Shown: positions 42,152-54,544 of the stretch, piece after piece
Numbering within the stretch: the stretch's first letter is position 1
Layout of the letters: each line of letters begins with the position of its first letter
Assembly (NCBI GenBank): GCA_009760855.2
Contig: WPIO01000094.1
Span: 1 to 62,000, forward strand
Direction: 5' to 3'
Length of the DNA: 62,000 nucleotides
From: Cristatella mucedo
Lineage: Eukaryota; Bryozoa; Phylactolaemata; Cristatellidae
The notes under the pieces: generated by a model
The model's database searches: none
Seen by the model: only the letters and a program-made list of their open reading frames with translations
What the model was told of the DNA's origin: nothing
Program-made: the position numbers and the translations under genes

Positions 42152-45100
42152 TAATGTAATATAATGTATCTCCGTCAGTAACACCACAAAGTTATAAAGA
42201 CCATGTGGGTGTTACGCAGGAGAGTTTTGTATAGCACACTCACAGCCTAAGCGGCTTTCGGTACGCATTCGGTAGCCAACAGAATTCGTCTCACGCAACA
42301 AAGAGAAAGTGGGAAGCATAGCAGAGTCAGGAGAGCAGTTGAGGTAGTGAGTAGCATAGAAGTAGCAGTTCACGACCGCTGAAAAAGATGTGCCACGGTC
42401 GGCAGTTGGAGAGTAGATGTCGTTGCGTAAGAATTGTGGAAGCGAGTTCCAAAGTCTAGGACCTGCAGAGCTAAAGCTTCTGTCGCCAACTGTCTTTAAG
42501 CGGAGAAATGGGACAGCTAATTTACTGTCCACACAGGACCTGAGGGCGTGAACAGGCTGAAACTGATGCAGCAGTTCAGCCAGGTATAAAGGAGCCAAGC
42601 CGTGGCGGGCTTTGTGGGTCTGCATAAGAACTTTGCTCTGTATCCTTTGCTCAACCGGCAACCATCCTAGCTCTTTCAGCGAAGGTGAGACGTGCTCAAA
42701 CCTCTGGGACTTGAAGACCAGCCTTGCAGCCATATTCATAGTCAGCTGTAGTAGCATAATAGCTTTCTTTGGTAGCCCGGCCAAAAGGGAATTACAATAA
42801 TCAAGCCGAGACAGAACTAAAGAGCTAGCTAAATGTTTTACAAGCCACTGTGGGAGACAGCTTCTAATCTTGGATAGGGATCGGATGTGATGGCTAGCTG
42901 TAGAGGCAGTCTTCTGAATGAAGCTTTTGAAATTGAGGCAGCTGTCGAACACGACACCTTGATTACGAGCATGTGGTGAAGGTCGCACAATAGCATTACC
43001 TATTGTAACAGCAAAGCCTTTTAGTCCAGCCACACGCTTAGGGTGTCCTATGAGAAGCAGTTCGGTTTTATCGTCATTTAATTTCAGGAAGTTTTCCGAC
43101 ATCCAGGATCGAATATCGGCAAGGCAAGCATTCAGTTTCTCAGTTGCTGCAGCAGATTCCGATGGTTTAAATGACAAATACAACTGAGTATCGTCAGCAT
43201 AGAAGTTATATCCTATTCCATGGGCCTTAATCACTTTTCCCAGAGGTTGTGTATAAATAGAGAACAGCAAGGGACTGAGTACAGACTCTTGAGGGACTCC
43301 ACAGGTGACCCTTCTCATGTCTGAGACCTGACCCCCACACGACACGGATTGAACACGATCAGACAAGTATGATTTAAACCACGCCAGTTCCTAGTCTGCC
43401 AGACCGATCGTTGTTCTCAATCATTCAAGCAGAACTTCGTAATCAATGGTGTCGAACGCAGCAGACAAATCTAGCAGAGCTAAGGCAGTGACGTTCCCGT
43501 CGTCGTTGCCACGTAGAATGTCATTGTTAACACGGAATAGAGCAGTTTTGGTAGAGTGCTGCCTCTTGAACTCTGATTGAAATGTTTCTGACATTCCATT
43601 ATTTTCAATGTGTTCAACTTGCCGCTCAGCAACAATTTTTTCAAGAATCTTTGATAAGAATGGAAGAAGGGAAACTGGATGATAGTTTGCTAGGACCTCT
43701 GTGTCTAATCCAGGCTTTTTAAGAATAGGTCTAACGATTGCCGATTTGAAGGACTTCGGGACGACCCCTTTTCCCAAAAAAGCATTAAAAATCTTGGTTA
43801 AGGCAGGGCTAAGTTGGTCTGCAAGAGAAGACCACAGAGATGAAGGTATAGGGTCTTCAGGAGACGAGCTCTTTTTGCTAGAACTTAATAATGCAGCCAC
43901 ATCACAGGCAGAAACATCAGAGAACCTGTTAAGAAAGGTCACAGGTTGAGGAACGGCGATTTATTTGGTCGGAGGGGGCTTAATGGAGGTACGAATGTGC
44001 ACAATTTTTTCAGTAAAGAAGGCTGAAAACTTTTCGGCTGAGCCCTTAATATCTGGGGAGTCAGACCTGACAGCATTGGCCAGTAAATGGTTTACTGTCT
44101 TATAAATCTGTTTAGTGTCCGACTGGCAGCAATTCAGCTTTCTAATGAAAAAAGAAGCCCTGGATTTTTTAAGCTTTCGGATGTAAACTCGAAGGATGTC
44201 TTTAACAGTGACTAGGTTTGCCTCAGATCCCGATTTCTTGAAACGACGTTCCAGCCTGACCTTAACACGGCGCATCTTAAGGAGTTTTTTTGCAAATCGA
44301 AAGCAATCTCGACGACTTTGAACACGGATAGAGCGAACGGGAGCATGCTTGTCAAGAGCACTCCTGAGTGTCATGTTCATCGCATCAGTGAGATTATCGA
44401 GGCTGTCGGTCGAGTCTGAATGCAGATCAAGAAGACCTGCATCACAAACAGATTTCAAAAACTTGTCCATGTCAATGCTTTGTAAGTTACGTCGTTTGGC
44501 AAATTCGACATTGCCCTGCACGTACGAGGGAGCAGGAACAGTAAACGAGACCGAACAATGATCTGAGAGGGTCAGTGGGCACACCGCAAAGTCAGTGGGG
44601 AGGACATCCTTAGTGATCACGAGATCTAGAATGTGGCCACCGACGTGGGTGCTATGATTAACGTGTTGGGCCAAACCAAAATTCTTTAGACAGTCAAGAA
44701 ATGAGCGGACCTGGCTGTTGCTAGGGTTGCCAACGTGAATATTGAAGTCTCCTACAATCAGTAGCGGCCTGTCACACAAATATTTTAGCGAGGAACTCTG
44801 AAAACTCTTCTATAAACAAGTTTAGACAGCCATAAGGAGGCCGGTATATCACAACGGTGAGAGGCATTGTCTTTGATGAAGACCTGATAGCAATCGATTC
44901 AAACGATGACCCATGCGAGAAACTGCACATTTCATAGCCAAACGATTAGCGAACAACAATTGCAACCCCGCCACCAAACCTTGTCAGAACGCATGGACTG
45001 ATAGAATGAGAACCCGGGTGGGGTGATCTCGGAAATACAGCTACTGGAACAAGGCGTCATCCAGGTTTCGGTAAGCAGAAATGCATCTAGCTTCTCCTGG

Positions 45101-45644
45101 ACCACCTGATCGTGGATAAGTAACCCCTTGGTTTTTAGCGAGCGGACATTTAGTAGGCGGAATTTAAGAGGCTGTCCAACAACTGGGCGACGGCGATGAA
45201 GTGGCTCGTATTCTCTACCGTTTGCGTCCGGCCTGGCGGACGCTGGCTCTTCGAATTTGAATTGGACCTTGGTAACGGCCGTGGGACGACGTTTCACAAC
45301 GTGCTAGGCTCCAGCGGGTGGGCTACTACTGCAACAAGTACTATTTAGCGCTTTAAACTTACGAGTCGTAGGTTTGACTGCCAAGCCGTTGATGGGGCGA
45401 ACGCAGGATGCAGGTAGGTTCTCACTGACCCGCCGGAGAAGGCCCGCCGGTAGGTATCGACTAATGGCGACATCGCATCTAATGCTAAGCAGGTCTTGTT
45501 TTGTGTAGCATATCCGAGGACAGCTCATAAATAGTCACAGCGAAGATAGCAGCGGAATACTCGAAGGTATTACGGAGAAATCAAGTAAAGGTTCACACCA
45601 TGCTAGGAGTCGCCCGAGGCCGCTCTTTAGCGCGGGGAGGAACT
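42152..45644 (-). mobile_element. Near full-length LINE-B (endonuclease and RT), inactive
   Basis: About 3.5 kb in minus orientation with a 6-bp target duplication CAGATG (42146-42151 and 45645-45650); the empty site is at 7628-7633. From the 5' end: about 340 bases without a recognised ORF1; an APE-type endonuclease start at 45297-44932 (LLNVRSLKTKG, LDAFLLTETWM); the endonuclease end at 44779-43961 (GDFNIHVGN, LDLVIT, LSDHCSVSF); RT at 43942-43421 and 43366-42212 ([46 protein letters not shown]). A frameshift near 44990, stops between 44930 and 44780, and a break near 43400 inactivate it. The 3' UTR ends in a TGTAATGTAATATAATG-type tail. The lack of a long ORF1 could be real for the family or a deletion. 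Confidence 0.92.
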
Positions 45645-46249
45645 CAGATGAGCAAACGCTGATTGACAGCTTCGCAAAACAAGGACTTGTCTAGAAATGT
45701 AGGACATGTCGCCGAAGACGTAATAACTGCACTAGAGGCAATAGTCTTACTCTGGCAATAAGGGTTGAGGGAGTTTGCCTATAACTCAACATGAGTCATT
45801 TTCCGCCATTCGTTTATTCGCAGCAGACAGACTTCGTTTTGATCTGAGCTTGCCATTGCTCGACACTGTAACCGTAATGCTCGTCTCGTTTCATGGCGCA
45901 TTTTTATTTGCATGCACTAAATTTATTGTCATTGCCGTTTAGATGTTTGCCTTCAATAGCAACTGTTACAATCGCTGTTTACTAAATATAAAATTATTAA
46001 ATCATGCGAAAATACCAAGTCCACCGGCTACTGTTTGCCCAAGATTCTTAATGTAGCGACTATCACGCAAGATTTCGTATTTAGATATAGGTTCTGATTG
46101 AATGTGATAGGTCTGAGAGCCATTTCTTAGCATATCGCCAGGCTGGCTCACTTTGTAAGGCGCAGCGAAACTGACAGACTGAAAAAAAAATTCTTTTTTA
46201 GTATTGAACAAGAGGGCTCAGCAGTTAAGGTAGGATCATTTGGAGGGCT

Positions 46250-46420
46250 GGCCTCGGGAAGGGAGAATAAATAAATAAAATTTATTTGCTTAGACCCATG
46301 GGAGAACTTAAAAATCTCATTCAGGCGCTTCACGTATTCTTCTGGGCTCGAGCCGACGACCTCAGCCAGACCAGAGGTCGCGGCGAGCACCTTCAGCGGC
46401 TCGCCTATGTCGGCTCACCT
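46250..46420 (-). mobile_element. SINE-2 copy (second block)
   Basis: The counterpart of 8225-8400, with the same head and tail. Confidence 0.68.
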
Positions 46421-46599
46421 GTCAGCCTCGTGGCGTAAAAGCCTTGGTCGTAGAGGATTGTCTCTTCATTCCTCTGCGTCGTCGCACGAGCGGCACGTGG
46501 GCGTGCATGCCTAACGATTAATACCGCCAATTCCCTACCGAAGTACTCCGCAGTGTCATCGAGCATGATCGCCTCTCGCCTTTTATGCGAGCCAAATAA

Positions 46600-46690
46600 G
46601 AACAGAAATAATGGTAATGATAAAGCACAAGCCGCAGAGAACTCAATCTCCTTATAGATGCCTTGCATTTGCTGCAAAGGAAGCACGAAC
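46600..46690 (-). mobile_element. LINE-A 3' tail fragment (second block)
   Basis: The counterpart of 8756-8850 (AGAGAACTCAATCTCCTTAT, TTTGCTGCAAAGG). Confidence 0.62.
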
Positions 46691-46929
46691 AGCTTGCTCA
46701 AGGCCTTCGCCCTACCTTCTGGGACTCAGTTGCTAGCACTACATAGGAGATGGGGCGTGGCACTCGATCGCCAGCGATTGAGCGCCTCGCAGGAGGAGCC
46801 AGAAGCAGCGACGAGAGGAGAATACGGTGGACGCAGCCCAATGTACTCGTATAGCGCCGCGCCGCGGTTGGGGCAAGCCTGCAAGCATGTGCGAGCGAGC
46901 GCGTTCTCGGCAAGGGATTCGGCTTCGAT

Positions 46930-47530
46930 TGTGCTGTATTTTTGCGATACCTGATACCGTGCAAGTGGCAGGAGATATGGTTTCGTTCAGAGAAACAGCA
47001 CTCAATTTCACTATCTCCATGTGAGTAGTAAAAGCGAAGCCTCTTCCATTTACGAATTCAAGTCCTTTGACACGACGATCAAAAGGTGTCTGTTGAAGGC
47101 GCCACACGCTTGAACCGACGTCGCAAGTCTTGCGTTCCTATTTGTTTGGCCCTGCGTCTATGTAAGCAGCGGACCAGCATAGACGCAGACGCATACCTAA
47201 GTACTGAGCTGCTCTTTTCCACTGTAGCAGCTCTCTGTACATATGACCAGGTCCGCGTACTTGTCTTCGTGAGCATTTATTGAGGAGAGCGATAATATGA
47301 CTGAACTGTACGCCCGGCCACATTGTGCGAGTGAAGTTCAAATACAGTTCGATAAAACCCCCAATTAGTATCTTGTAGCTTAATCTTTTGCACGCCAGTG
47401 AACTCACAACCCTGAATGTGAAGGTACGTAGAACTTGGCGCCTGAGACGCTCTCGGCAAGACGACCTACCATGTTTCGCACCGGCGCTCCGTACCGCCTT
47501 TGGGACAGCGTGACGCGCTTCAGCAGCAGT
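46930..47530. repeat. Family X, copy 3
   Basis: The counterpart of 9050-9660 in the second block and close to it over the whole length. Like copy 1 it keeps a minus-strand stretch with SLNETISP, but neighbouring frames are broken. Confidence 0.6.
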
Positions 47531-47639
47531 GAAGCTCTCTGTAGCCGCTCAGGCCACGCCGCCGCTTGCCGTGCCGCTGAGCTAGGGTAAGACGAGCGGC
47601 CATCAGTTTAAAGCTCTTTATAATATCGATGTTGACGAG

Positions 47640-48202
47640 CTTCTGGAGTCGATGAAAATGGTTGAAAGTGTGATGGGTGATGATGAAGACGTTAACCTTA
47701 AAATGTCAATGCCGGTTTAGAAAGTAGAGCTGTATTTCAGGGTTTGGAATGACTTTACAAGCAGGTCATCAACATCGAGGATCAGCTGCTAAGCAAAAAA
47801 TACACAAGCTGATTTAACAGCTTTTTTTGTATTGCGACAGAAGAGCCTTGACGGCTATCACTACCGCCAGCAGCGGCGATAAAGGATCGCCCACAGCAAG
47901 ATTCGAACGGACGACCTCGCGATCGAGGTCATAAAAAGCAACCACCTTAACTGATCCCCATCACGGCTCCACTCTTAAGTCCAAATTAAAGCTGATGATA
48001 CATTAAAAGATCTTAAGAAATTGTATAAATCATTAGAGAGTCTTCCTCAAAGCCAAACGCAAGAAACTTCAAAACCTGCACCAAATGGCGATTCATGACG
48101 CCTTGAACTAATAAATCTTAAACCCAAGGGTTTAGGGAAAAATATTCGCACTTAACCGTGATGCGTACTTAAACGGGTGCGTACTTAAGCGGGAGGCTAC
48201 TG
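47640..48202 (+). mobile_element. pogo/Tigger-like relic (second block)
   Basis: The counterpart of 9770-10341. The end reads CAGTAGCCTCCCGCTTAAGT on the minus strand, with TA at 48203-48204. SINE-1 interrupts it at 47806-47970. Confidence 0.5.
47806..47970 (-). mobile_element. SINE-1 copy (second block)
   Basis: The counterpart of 9941-10110 with the same mutated B-box region (GTTCGAATC); one insertion copied by the block duplication. Confidence 0.75.
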
Positions 48203-48539
48203 TATTAAGGTAGGCGTTTCGCTTAAATTCGATAAAATTAAATAACAGTAAAACGAGGGACTGGGCTGCCCGATACAAGCGTCACAGCTCGTTTTGTGGG
48301 CTGAAGAGCTGGCGTGTGCAATGACCACTATTACGGACTATAAGCGATTGGCAGTCGCACTACGATAAAATAGCAGGCACTCGTCCAACGCAAGACCTAA
48401 AACGAGCAGAATGAGACAGGCAGGGAGAGACAAATCGAGAAAGAGAGGGTGATAAAGAGAGAATGACATGGACGAAGTGTCAAAAATGGAGTAGGAGTAA
48501 GAAAGTGTCAGAGAGGCTATGGATTCGGCTTTTCGTGGT

Positions 48540-48930
48540 TTAATTTAGGGTACGGCACTTAATACCATGCGAATGGCAGAAGGAGGGATGATTTCGTTAA
48601 GAAAAACAGCGCTCAATTTTTACTTTCTTTTATGTAGGAATTAGAAGCCGAGGCGTCTTCTATTCGGGAAATCAAGTTCGGTGACACGACGATCGCGGGT
48701 TTCCGTTGAAGCCGCCTCACGCTCTCGAACTGATGTTTCTAGTCTTGCATTCCTTTCTTTGGGCCTTCGTCTATGTAAGTCGCTGACCAGACTAGATGCA
48801 GACGACCTAAGTAATGAGATGCTGCTGTCCACCGTAAGAGCTCTCTGTAGATATGACCAGGTTCGTGTTCCTGTCTTCGTGTGTTTGTGAGAAGCGTGAT
48901 GATAAGACTGGACAGTACGCGCGGTGAAAT
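48540..48930. repeat. Family X, copy 4 (right-truncated)
   Basis: The counterpart of 10690-11075. Homology stops near 48932 (GCGCGGTGAAATT), after which the sequence differs from the first block. Confidence 0.55.
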
Positions 48931-49911
48931 TCGAATAACTTCGAACTTCGTACCTTCGAAGAATTATAATAATTTTTGACCGGTAGTAATTTTCAAAGTA
49001 TTTCAAACCCATGTAGTTATCTAGTCATGGTGTCTTTTTTCTTTTCGCTGAAACGAAATTGAAGGATTACAACTTACGTAGGTCTTCGGTCATGTAAGCA
49101 AACTCAAAGCGTGTGCAAATTTTTATTCATGAAAAAATCCCTCAAACAACGTGTTCATCTAAGAAAATTGAAAGCGATCGCAAGAAAGGTTTACAAAAAA
49201 GGAAAATAGCACTGGAAAGTAAAAAGTGAAAACTGTAAAAAGGAACAACTACGCGAGGAGTGCACTTATTGATAGGTAAGAATACGAGAGGAAGAAATTA
49301 ACGAGCAGTACGTATTAAAGACTTGTCAAGGTTCACGACGTATTAGATATTTAAAGACTTGTCAAGGTTCACGACGTTCCGTACGTATTAAAGACTTGTC
49401 CATGTTCTTGGCGCCAGTAAAATTCACAAGGTTTCAAGTTACACGCCTGCTGTATTGAAGCAACTCCGACATTCCCAAACGGACAAAATCTGCATCAATC
49501 CGTAAGCTTGCTTCTATCAACATCGACAAGCAGCCACTATACATTAATGCAGTTACTTTATCTATACAGTCAGTTCCACAAGTAGTAGCACCGAATTTTA
49601 CGTAGTGGTAGAAATTTAAGAGTGATTTTGACCTTAAAATGTGAAAAAAGACTTGGCGAGTCAATCGAACCGGAAGAGCTCTATAAAATGAAAGTAATCG
49701 CACACTGCCCAAAACGAATTGCTTTACGTTCCAGTCGTCCAAATGAACTGTTTCTGTTAATTAAAGCGGTAAAATAAGGAGGACGCTAATAAGCAGCAGA
49801 GAAAAAACAAGAAACGGAAGCAGAATTGAACAACGTACAGATCAAAATGGCTCGTTACGATGGAAAAGTAACTAAGCAATTGCACTGGCTCAACGGATAT
49901 GTAACGATATC
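48931..49911. other. No gene recognised; short tandem at 49313-49411
   Basis: Three near-copies of a stretch containing ATTAAAGACTTGTCAAGGTT occur at 49313-49411. A 102-codon minus-strand ORF (49742-49434) has no recognised domain. This stretch has no counterpart in the first block. Confidence 0.5.
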
Positions 49912-50335
49912 TATATCAACGGAATCCAACAGTTTACCACTGCCACGTACAAACCTCAAATCTTTAGGAGACCATGCGTCTAGTTCGTATGCTCCCAAAG
50001 CCTGGTACTAGCTCCCGACTTGCGTCTGAACCTCCCCTGACTTGACCACATTAAAAAGAACTGAACAATTTTCCTATTTAGGACAGCATTTAGTGGGTCC
50101 CTGTGAGTCGTTGTTGATGTGCTTATGCGGGCAGACACTGTGCGTCCTGCCACTACCCACATTTGCATGCTGACCCTATGCAAGTCACCCCTAACCATGT
50201 TATTTATATTGTTTATCAAGCACTCACGATTCAATCGCGTTTCCCTTTGCAGCAATAGCAAAGTGCCTAGAAAAAGATTGAGTTTTCTGAGGGCGCTTTA
50301 TCAAGTGCATCATTATTATTATCATTCTTACTTAT
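49912..50335 (+). mobile_element. LINE-A 3' fragment
   Basis: Plus-orientation LINE-A: a decayed RT C-terminus (SSYAPKAWY then stop), the 3' UTR with GCATGCTGACCC, and a tail AAAGTGCCTAGAAAAAGATTG ending in (ATT)n. Confidence 0.82.
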
Positions 50336-50690
50336 GACCAAGGTTGAATCTTTGAACGTTAGACATTTCTGCAGTGCAAATACTTAATGCTCGGCTAAAG
50401 TTCTCGTAATTTTACGCCAAGATCTTCGACATCAGGTTCGCATACTCTGCACCCGGCTCGGATTAATTTCACCCAATTCTAGCTGTTAAATTAGTTTAAT
50501 CTATTTAACAGTAGATTATTTGTACATATGTATAAAAATATCTGCTGAGAGCCATTATATCTTAGAATACAATATGACAAGAAGAAGCATCTTTCCTAAT
50601 AAAAATTTGCCAGTTACAAATGTAATTTCATAAGAAATAACTTACGAACACATAGTGTTGATGCATACTTTGCAGTACTACTGTTAAAAG

Positions 50691-50905
50691 CCAACCGGAA
50701 GCTCCAGGCTCTGAGAGCCAGCGATCGAGCGAACCGGAAGCTCCAGGGTCTGAGAGCAAGCGACCGAGCAAATCGGACACACTAGGCTCTAAGAGCCAAC
50801 GAGCGAGCAAACCGGAAGCTCCAAAGTCAGGGAGCCAGCCTGCGACCAACCCGAAATCTCTTGGCTCTGAGAGCAAGCGAAGCGGAAGCTCGAGACTGTG
50901 AGAGC
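50691..50905. repeat. 39-bp minisatellite array 2, left part
   Basis: Five to six units of the same 39-bp minisatellite as 12830-15392. The left flank (50445-50690) is homologous to 12575-12829 (CTTAGAATACAATATGAC, AACTTACGAACACATA). It ends abruptly at a G-run (50910-50918). Confidence 0.9.
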
Positions 50906-52959
50906 ACGGAGGGGGGGGTAAGTCCCGCAGTATTGGGAGTTATCCCCCAAAATGGCCGCCAATAGGGGGAGTTGTCCCTCCAAAAGCATGTTTATAAAAT
51001 ATTATACGAAGACCAGTAAACTGATTGGCATGAAAATTGGCACGAAGAACACTGGTAGCATTATCTATCGTTTGATGTATAATAGCTACTGTTTTGACTT
51101 TCTTATGACCTTTAAAAGTCCAAGGTCACGTATAGCACTGCCGGTTAAATCAGTTACACATTTTTTCGAGGATTAAAACGTAATTGTAGAAATATGGCAA
51201 ACCGCTTAAAAAATGCAAGACAATCGACTGGAGACTCGCTACCTACAAAAAACTTTAAAAAAAATTGACATCTTAAACTGTTGACTGTCATCACGAATAC
51301 ACCCACGGACACTTTGTCACAGGCACATTATATGCATGCACACCCATCATGCATAAATGTGGAGGGGGTGAGTTTAGAGGAAGGTGAGCTCCACCTATAT
51401 TCCAAGTTTCACATAGATCGGCCCAGTATCGACTAAGTTGTAGAATTTACCAGGTACCAAGTACTAGTGCTGTGACAGCACTCACAGAAGCCAACATTTA
51501 AGCTGCCAAAGCATGTAGGTGACATGGAATAACAACAGTGTTACTATATTTGTCGCGATACAACATCGAAACACATACTTAGGAGCATGTACTTCGAATT
51601 TCACGTTGATTGGGTCACAAGTAGCCTACCTGTGACATTTTTAAGCCATGTGAGTGAAAGGATGACAAAGGCTCAGCACGACAAACACTGCCAGTTTTGA
51701 CCGAAACAAGTCTATCTACTGAGGTTCAATATGCATGCGAGAAGACTGGAATGATTATGCACCTACAATCAATCATATATTTCAAAGTTTAAGATTATCG
51801 GATCATTATTTTAGGAGATATGACATAAATGACAGCAGGCATTGGACTGTCGTTTGCAGATAAACTTGAGAACTCCAAGCTATAACCAAGAGGCAGCACT
51901 AGGAAACGCTATCATCGCACAAACATTCAATATTATTCAACATTAAACATATTCAATATATAGATAAATATGAATCTTAGGAATAGGTCAACCTAACAAG
52001 ATTCCTTATACAGCCTAAGCAGATCATATCCGCGATAGGTCTCATACCTCACGCCGGCAACCCAGGCTACAGCCGGGCGGCTCACCGGCATTCGCCAATA
52101 CAAATATCTAACTAGTAACGACATAAATGAGAACTTGAAATAACCTAAATTTTCCTTGAATAGAAATGAATCAAAATTTTCACATTGGCTTCCAGTAAAC
52201 GACACACTAGTTCCGTCCAAGTCACCACGCTGACCGGCCGCCGAACGAAAGACCATTCCAGGCCGTCGCCTCGTGCGTTATGGCGGCTACAGGAACTGGA
52301 TCAGCTGTCCCAGGATTCATGCGGTGCCGTGATCATGGACTCCTTAGTTACGGTGGCCACGGCAGCAGCAAATTCTCAATACATTATCCCTAATGTTCGT
52401 CTACTGGCCGAATGACAGTAACTTCCGGTTTGTGATGCGATGTAAACATACCAATGTAAACAGGTTTCTGCCAAGTAAATAAACAGTGAGCCTTGGAATG
52501 CCGTTCACCGCCGGTTGCTATGGGCGGGGCGAGGAAGCAGAGGCAGGACTAGGCACCCTGCCCATAAGGGGTTTACTCTTTTATGATATTGTTATACTAC
52601 CAGTTGGACGTGTGATCTCGAGGGGCATGTGTCGTTTCCGGGAAATTTTTACGTTTTATCATTCTCAAAAGTTATTTTTTGAGTGTCCATTTAGGGCTGA
52701 GTAGCTTATATTCGCAGAGTTCGCCAGAAAACCGCAGTTCCGGCTCAGTTATTTGTCAAAGAAAATTATTTTGTTGAGCTCGATGTACGACTTCCGGTTT
52801 AAACAGGTCTTACAAAATAATTTTATTGACCATGTTCCAGTCATTTTAAATCCACCAAAAATTGAGCATGCATTTAAAACTAGTTTCTCTTTAATACGCG
52901 AATTAAAAAAATTGACATTTTTTGTGGACCTACCCCCCTTATTTCAGACTTTACCCGTT
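50906..52959. other. Unmatched insert, no gene recognised
   Basis: Together with the LINE-A that follows, this separates the two parts of minisatellite 2. Short ORFs are present on both strands (51993-52256 minus, 52185-52415 plus), but none is recognised. No terminal repeats were found to define an element. Confidence 0.45.
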
Positions 52960-54540
52960 TTAAGCACCTGCCGCCCAGCCTCCCTACTACGATTCCTATC
53001 AAAGACAGTGGAACGGGTCGTGGCGGACCAGCTGAACTCATATATCAAAACCTCACACCTTGCTAGTAAGTTCCAGTCTGGCTTTAGAGCTAATCACTCC
53101 ACAGAGTCAGCATTGCTTAGGGTATGCAACGACGTACTTAGGAATGCAGAAACGGGTAGAGTGTCTCAGCTTGTTTTGCTCGATCGTTCGGCAGCTTTTG
53201 ATACCATCGTGCACAAAGTTCTTCTAGAGCGCCTCTCATCTCGCCTGGGCATCACTAGCACTGCTCTGCAGTGGTTCAGGTCCTATCTCAGTGGGAGACT
53301 CCAGAGTATTGAGGTGAATGGCCTAAGATCATCGGAGGTACCTCAGAAATATGGCGTACCTCAGGGCTCCGTGCTAGGTCCGGTTCGATTCACGGTTTAT
53401 ATTCTGCCGCTTGCTGTTGCCATTGCCAAGCACAATCTAGGCTTTCACTTCTATGCGGATGACACTCAGTTGTACCTTTGCTTTGATCCCTCCCAGCCTT
53501 CGAGCACCTCAAATTCTCTCAACACAGTTGCTGCATGTGTTGATGACATCCGCACATGGATGGTGACAAATTATATATAACTAAATGATGACAAAACTAA
53601 CCTACCATTTATGGGCAAACCCAGTGTGATTCACAAATTGGAAAGGCTAAAGCTCATAATTGGCTCAGCCAGCATATCTCCAGTTGAATCGGCTCGAAAT
53701 CTAGTTGTCAAATTAGAAATCGAGCTCTCGTTAGACGACCAAACCAGCTCCACAGTCAAATCTGCCTATTTCAGCTTCATAATATTGCTAAAATTCGGGC
53801 TTCTTTAGATAAGGATACCACATTTAAGTTGGTCCATGCATTCGTGACATCCCGTCTCGACTTCTGCAGCTCACTACTTACTGGCCTACCACCATGTGCG
53901 ATCAAGCGATTGCAGCTGGTGCAAAACTCCGCAACTAGGCTTGTCTGTCTTGAGCGTCGCAGTGGCCACATTACTTCACTTCTCGCCAACCTGCACTTGC
54001 TACCAGTCAAGCGATGGATTGAATTTAAGGTTTTTTTGACCACTTTTAGGTCTATTCATTCTCTGGGTCCAGCCTATCTCTCAGATATACTCCCCCATCA
54101 GACCAAGCATCGTACCACCCGAGTTTCAGAATTCAACAGGATACAAATACCCCGTACAAACCTCAAATCCTTTTAAGACCGTGCATTTAGTCGTATGCTC
54201 CTAAAGCCTGGAACTCCCTCTCAACTTGCGTCAGAACATCCACTGACCTAACCACGTTTAAAAAGAACTAAAAACACACCTATTTAGGACAGCATTTAGT
54301 GGATACCTTTGATTCGTCCTTCATGTGCTTTTGCGTGCTGACACTGTGCATGCTGCCACTAACCACATTTGCATGCTGAACCTGTGCATGTCATCCCTTA
54401 CCATGATATTCATTTTGTTTGTTTATCGAGCATGATTTTACTCACGGTTCAATGGCATTTCCCTTTGCAGCTAACGTAAAGCGCCTAGAGAGAGATTAAG
54501 TTCTCTGAGGGTGCTTTATCAAGTGCATTATTATTACTAT
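52960..54540 (+). mobile_element. LINE-A copy with most of the RT
   Basis: The longest LINE-A RT here. The frame 52753-53580 becomes RT-like from about 52965 (LLRFLSKTVERVVADQL). Then come [35 protein letters not shown] and the catalytic [14 protein letters not shown] near 53440-53485. A stop after MVTNYI (53578) and later frameshifts break it. The 3' UTR and tail (GAGATTAAGTTCTCTGAGGG) end at about 54540 in an (ATT)n-like run that abuts the minisatellite. Confidence 0.88.
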
Positions 54541-54544
54541 TATT

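Noticed and set aside
52185-52704. Two plus-strand ORFs before LINE-A
   Set aside because: Short, unrecognised, not shared with any other copy, and opposed by an ORF on the other strand.
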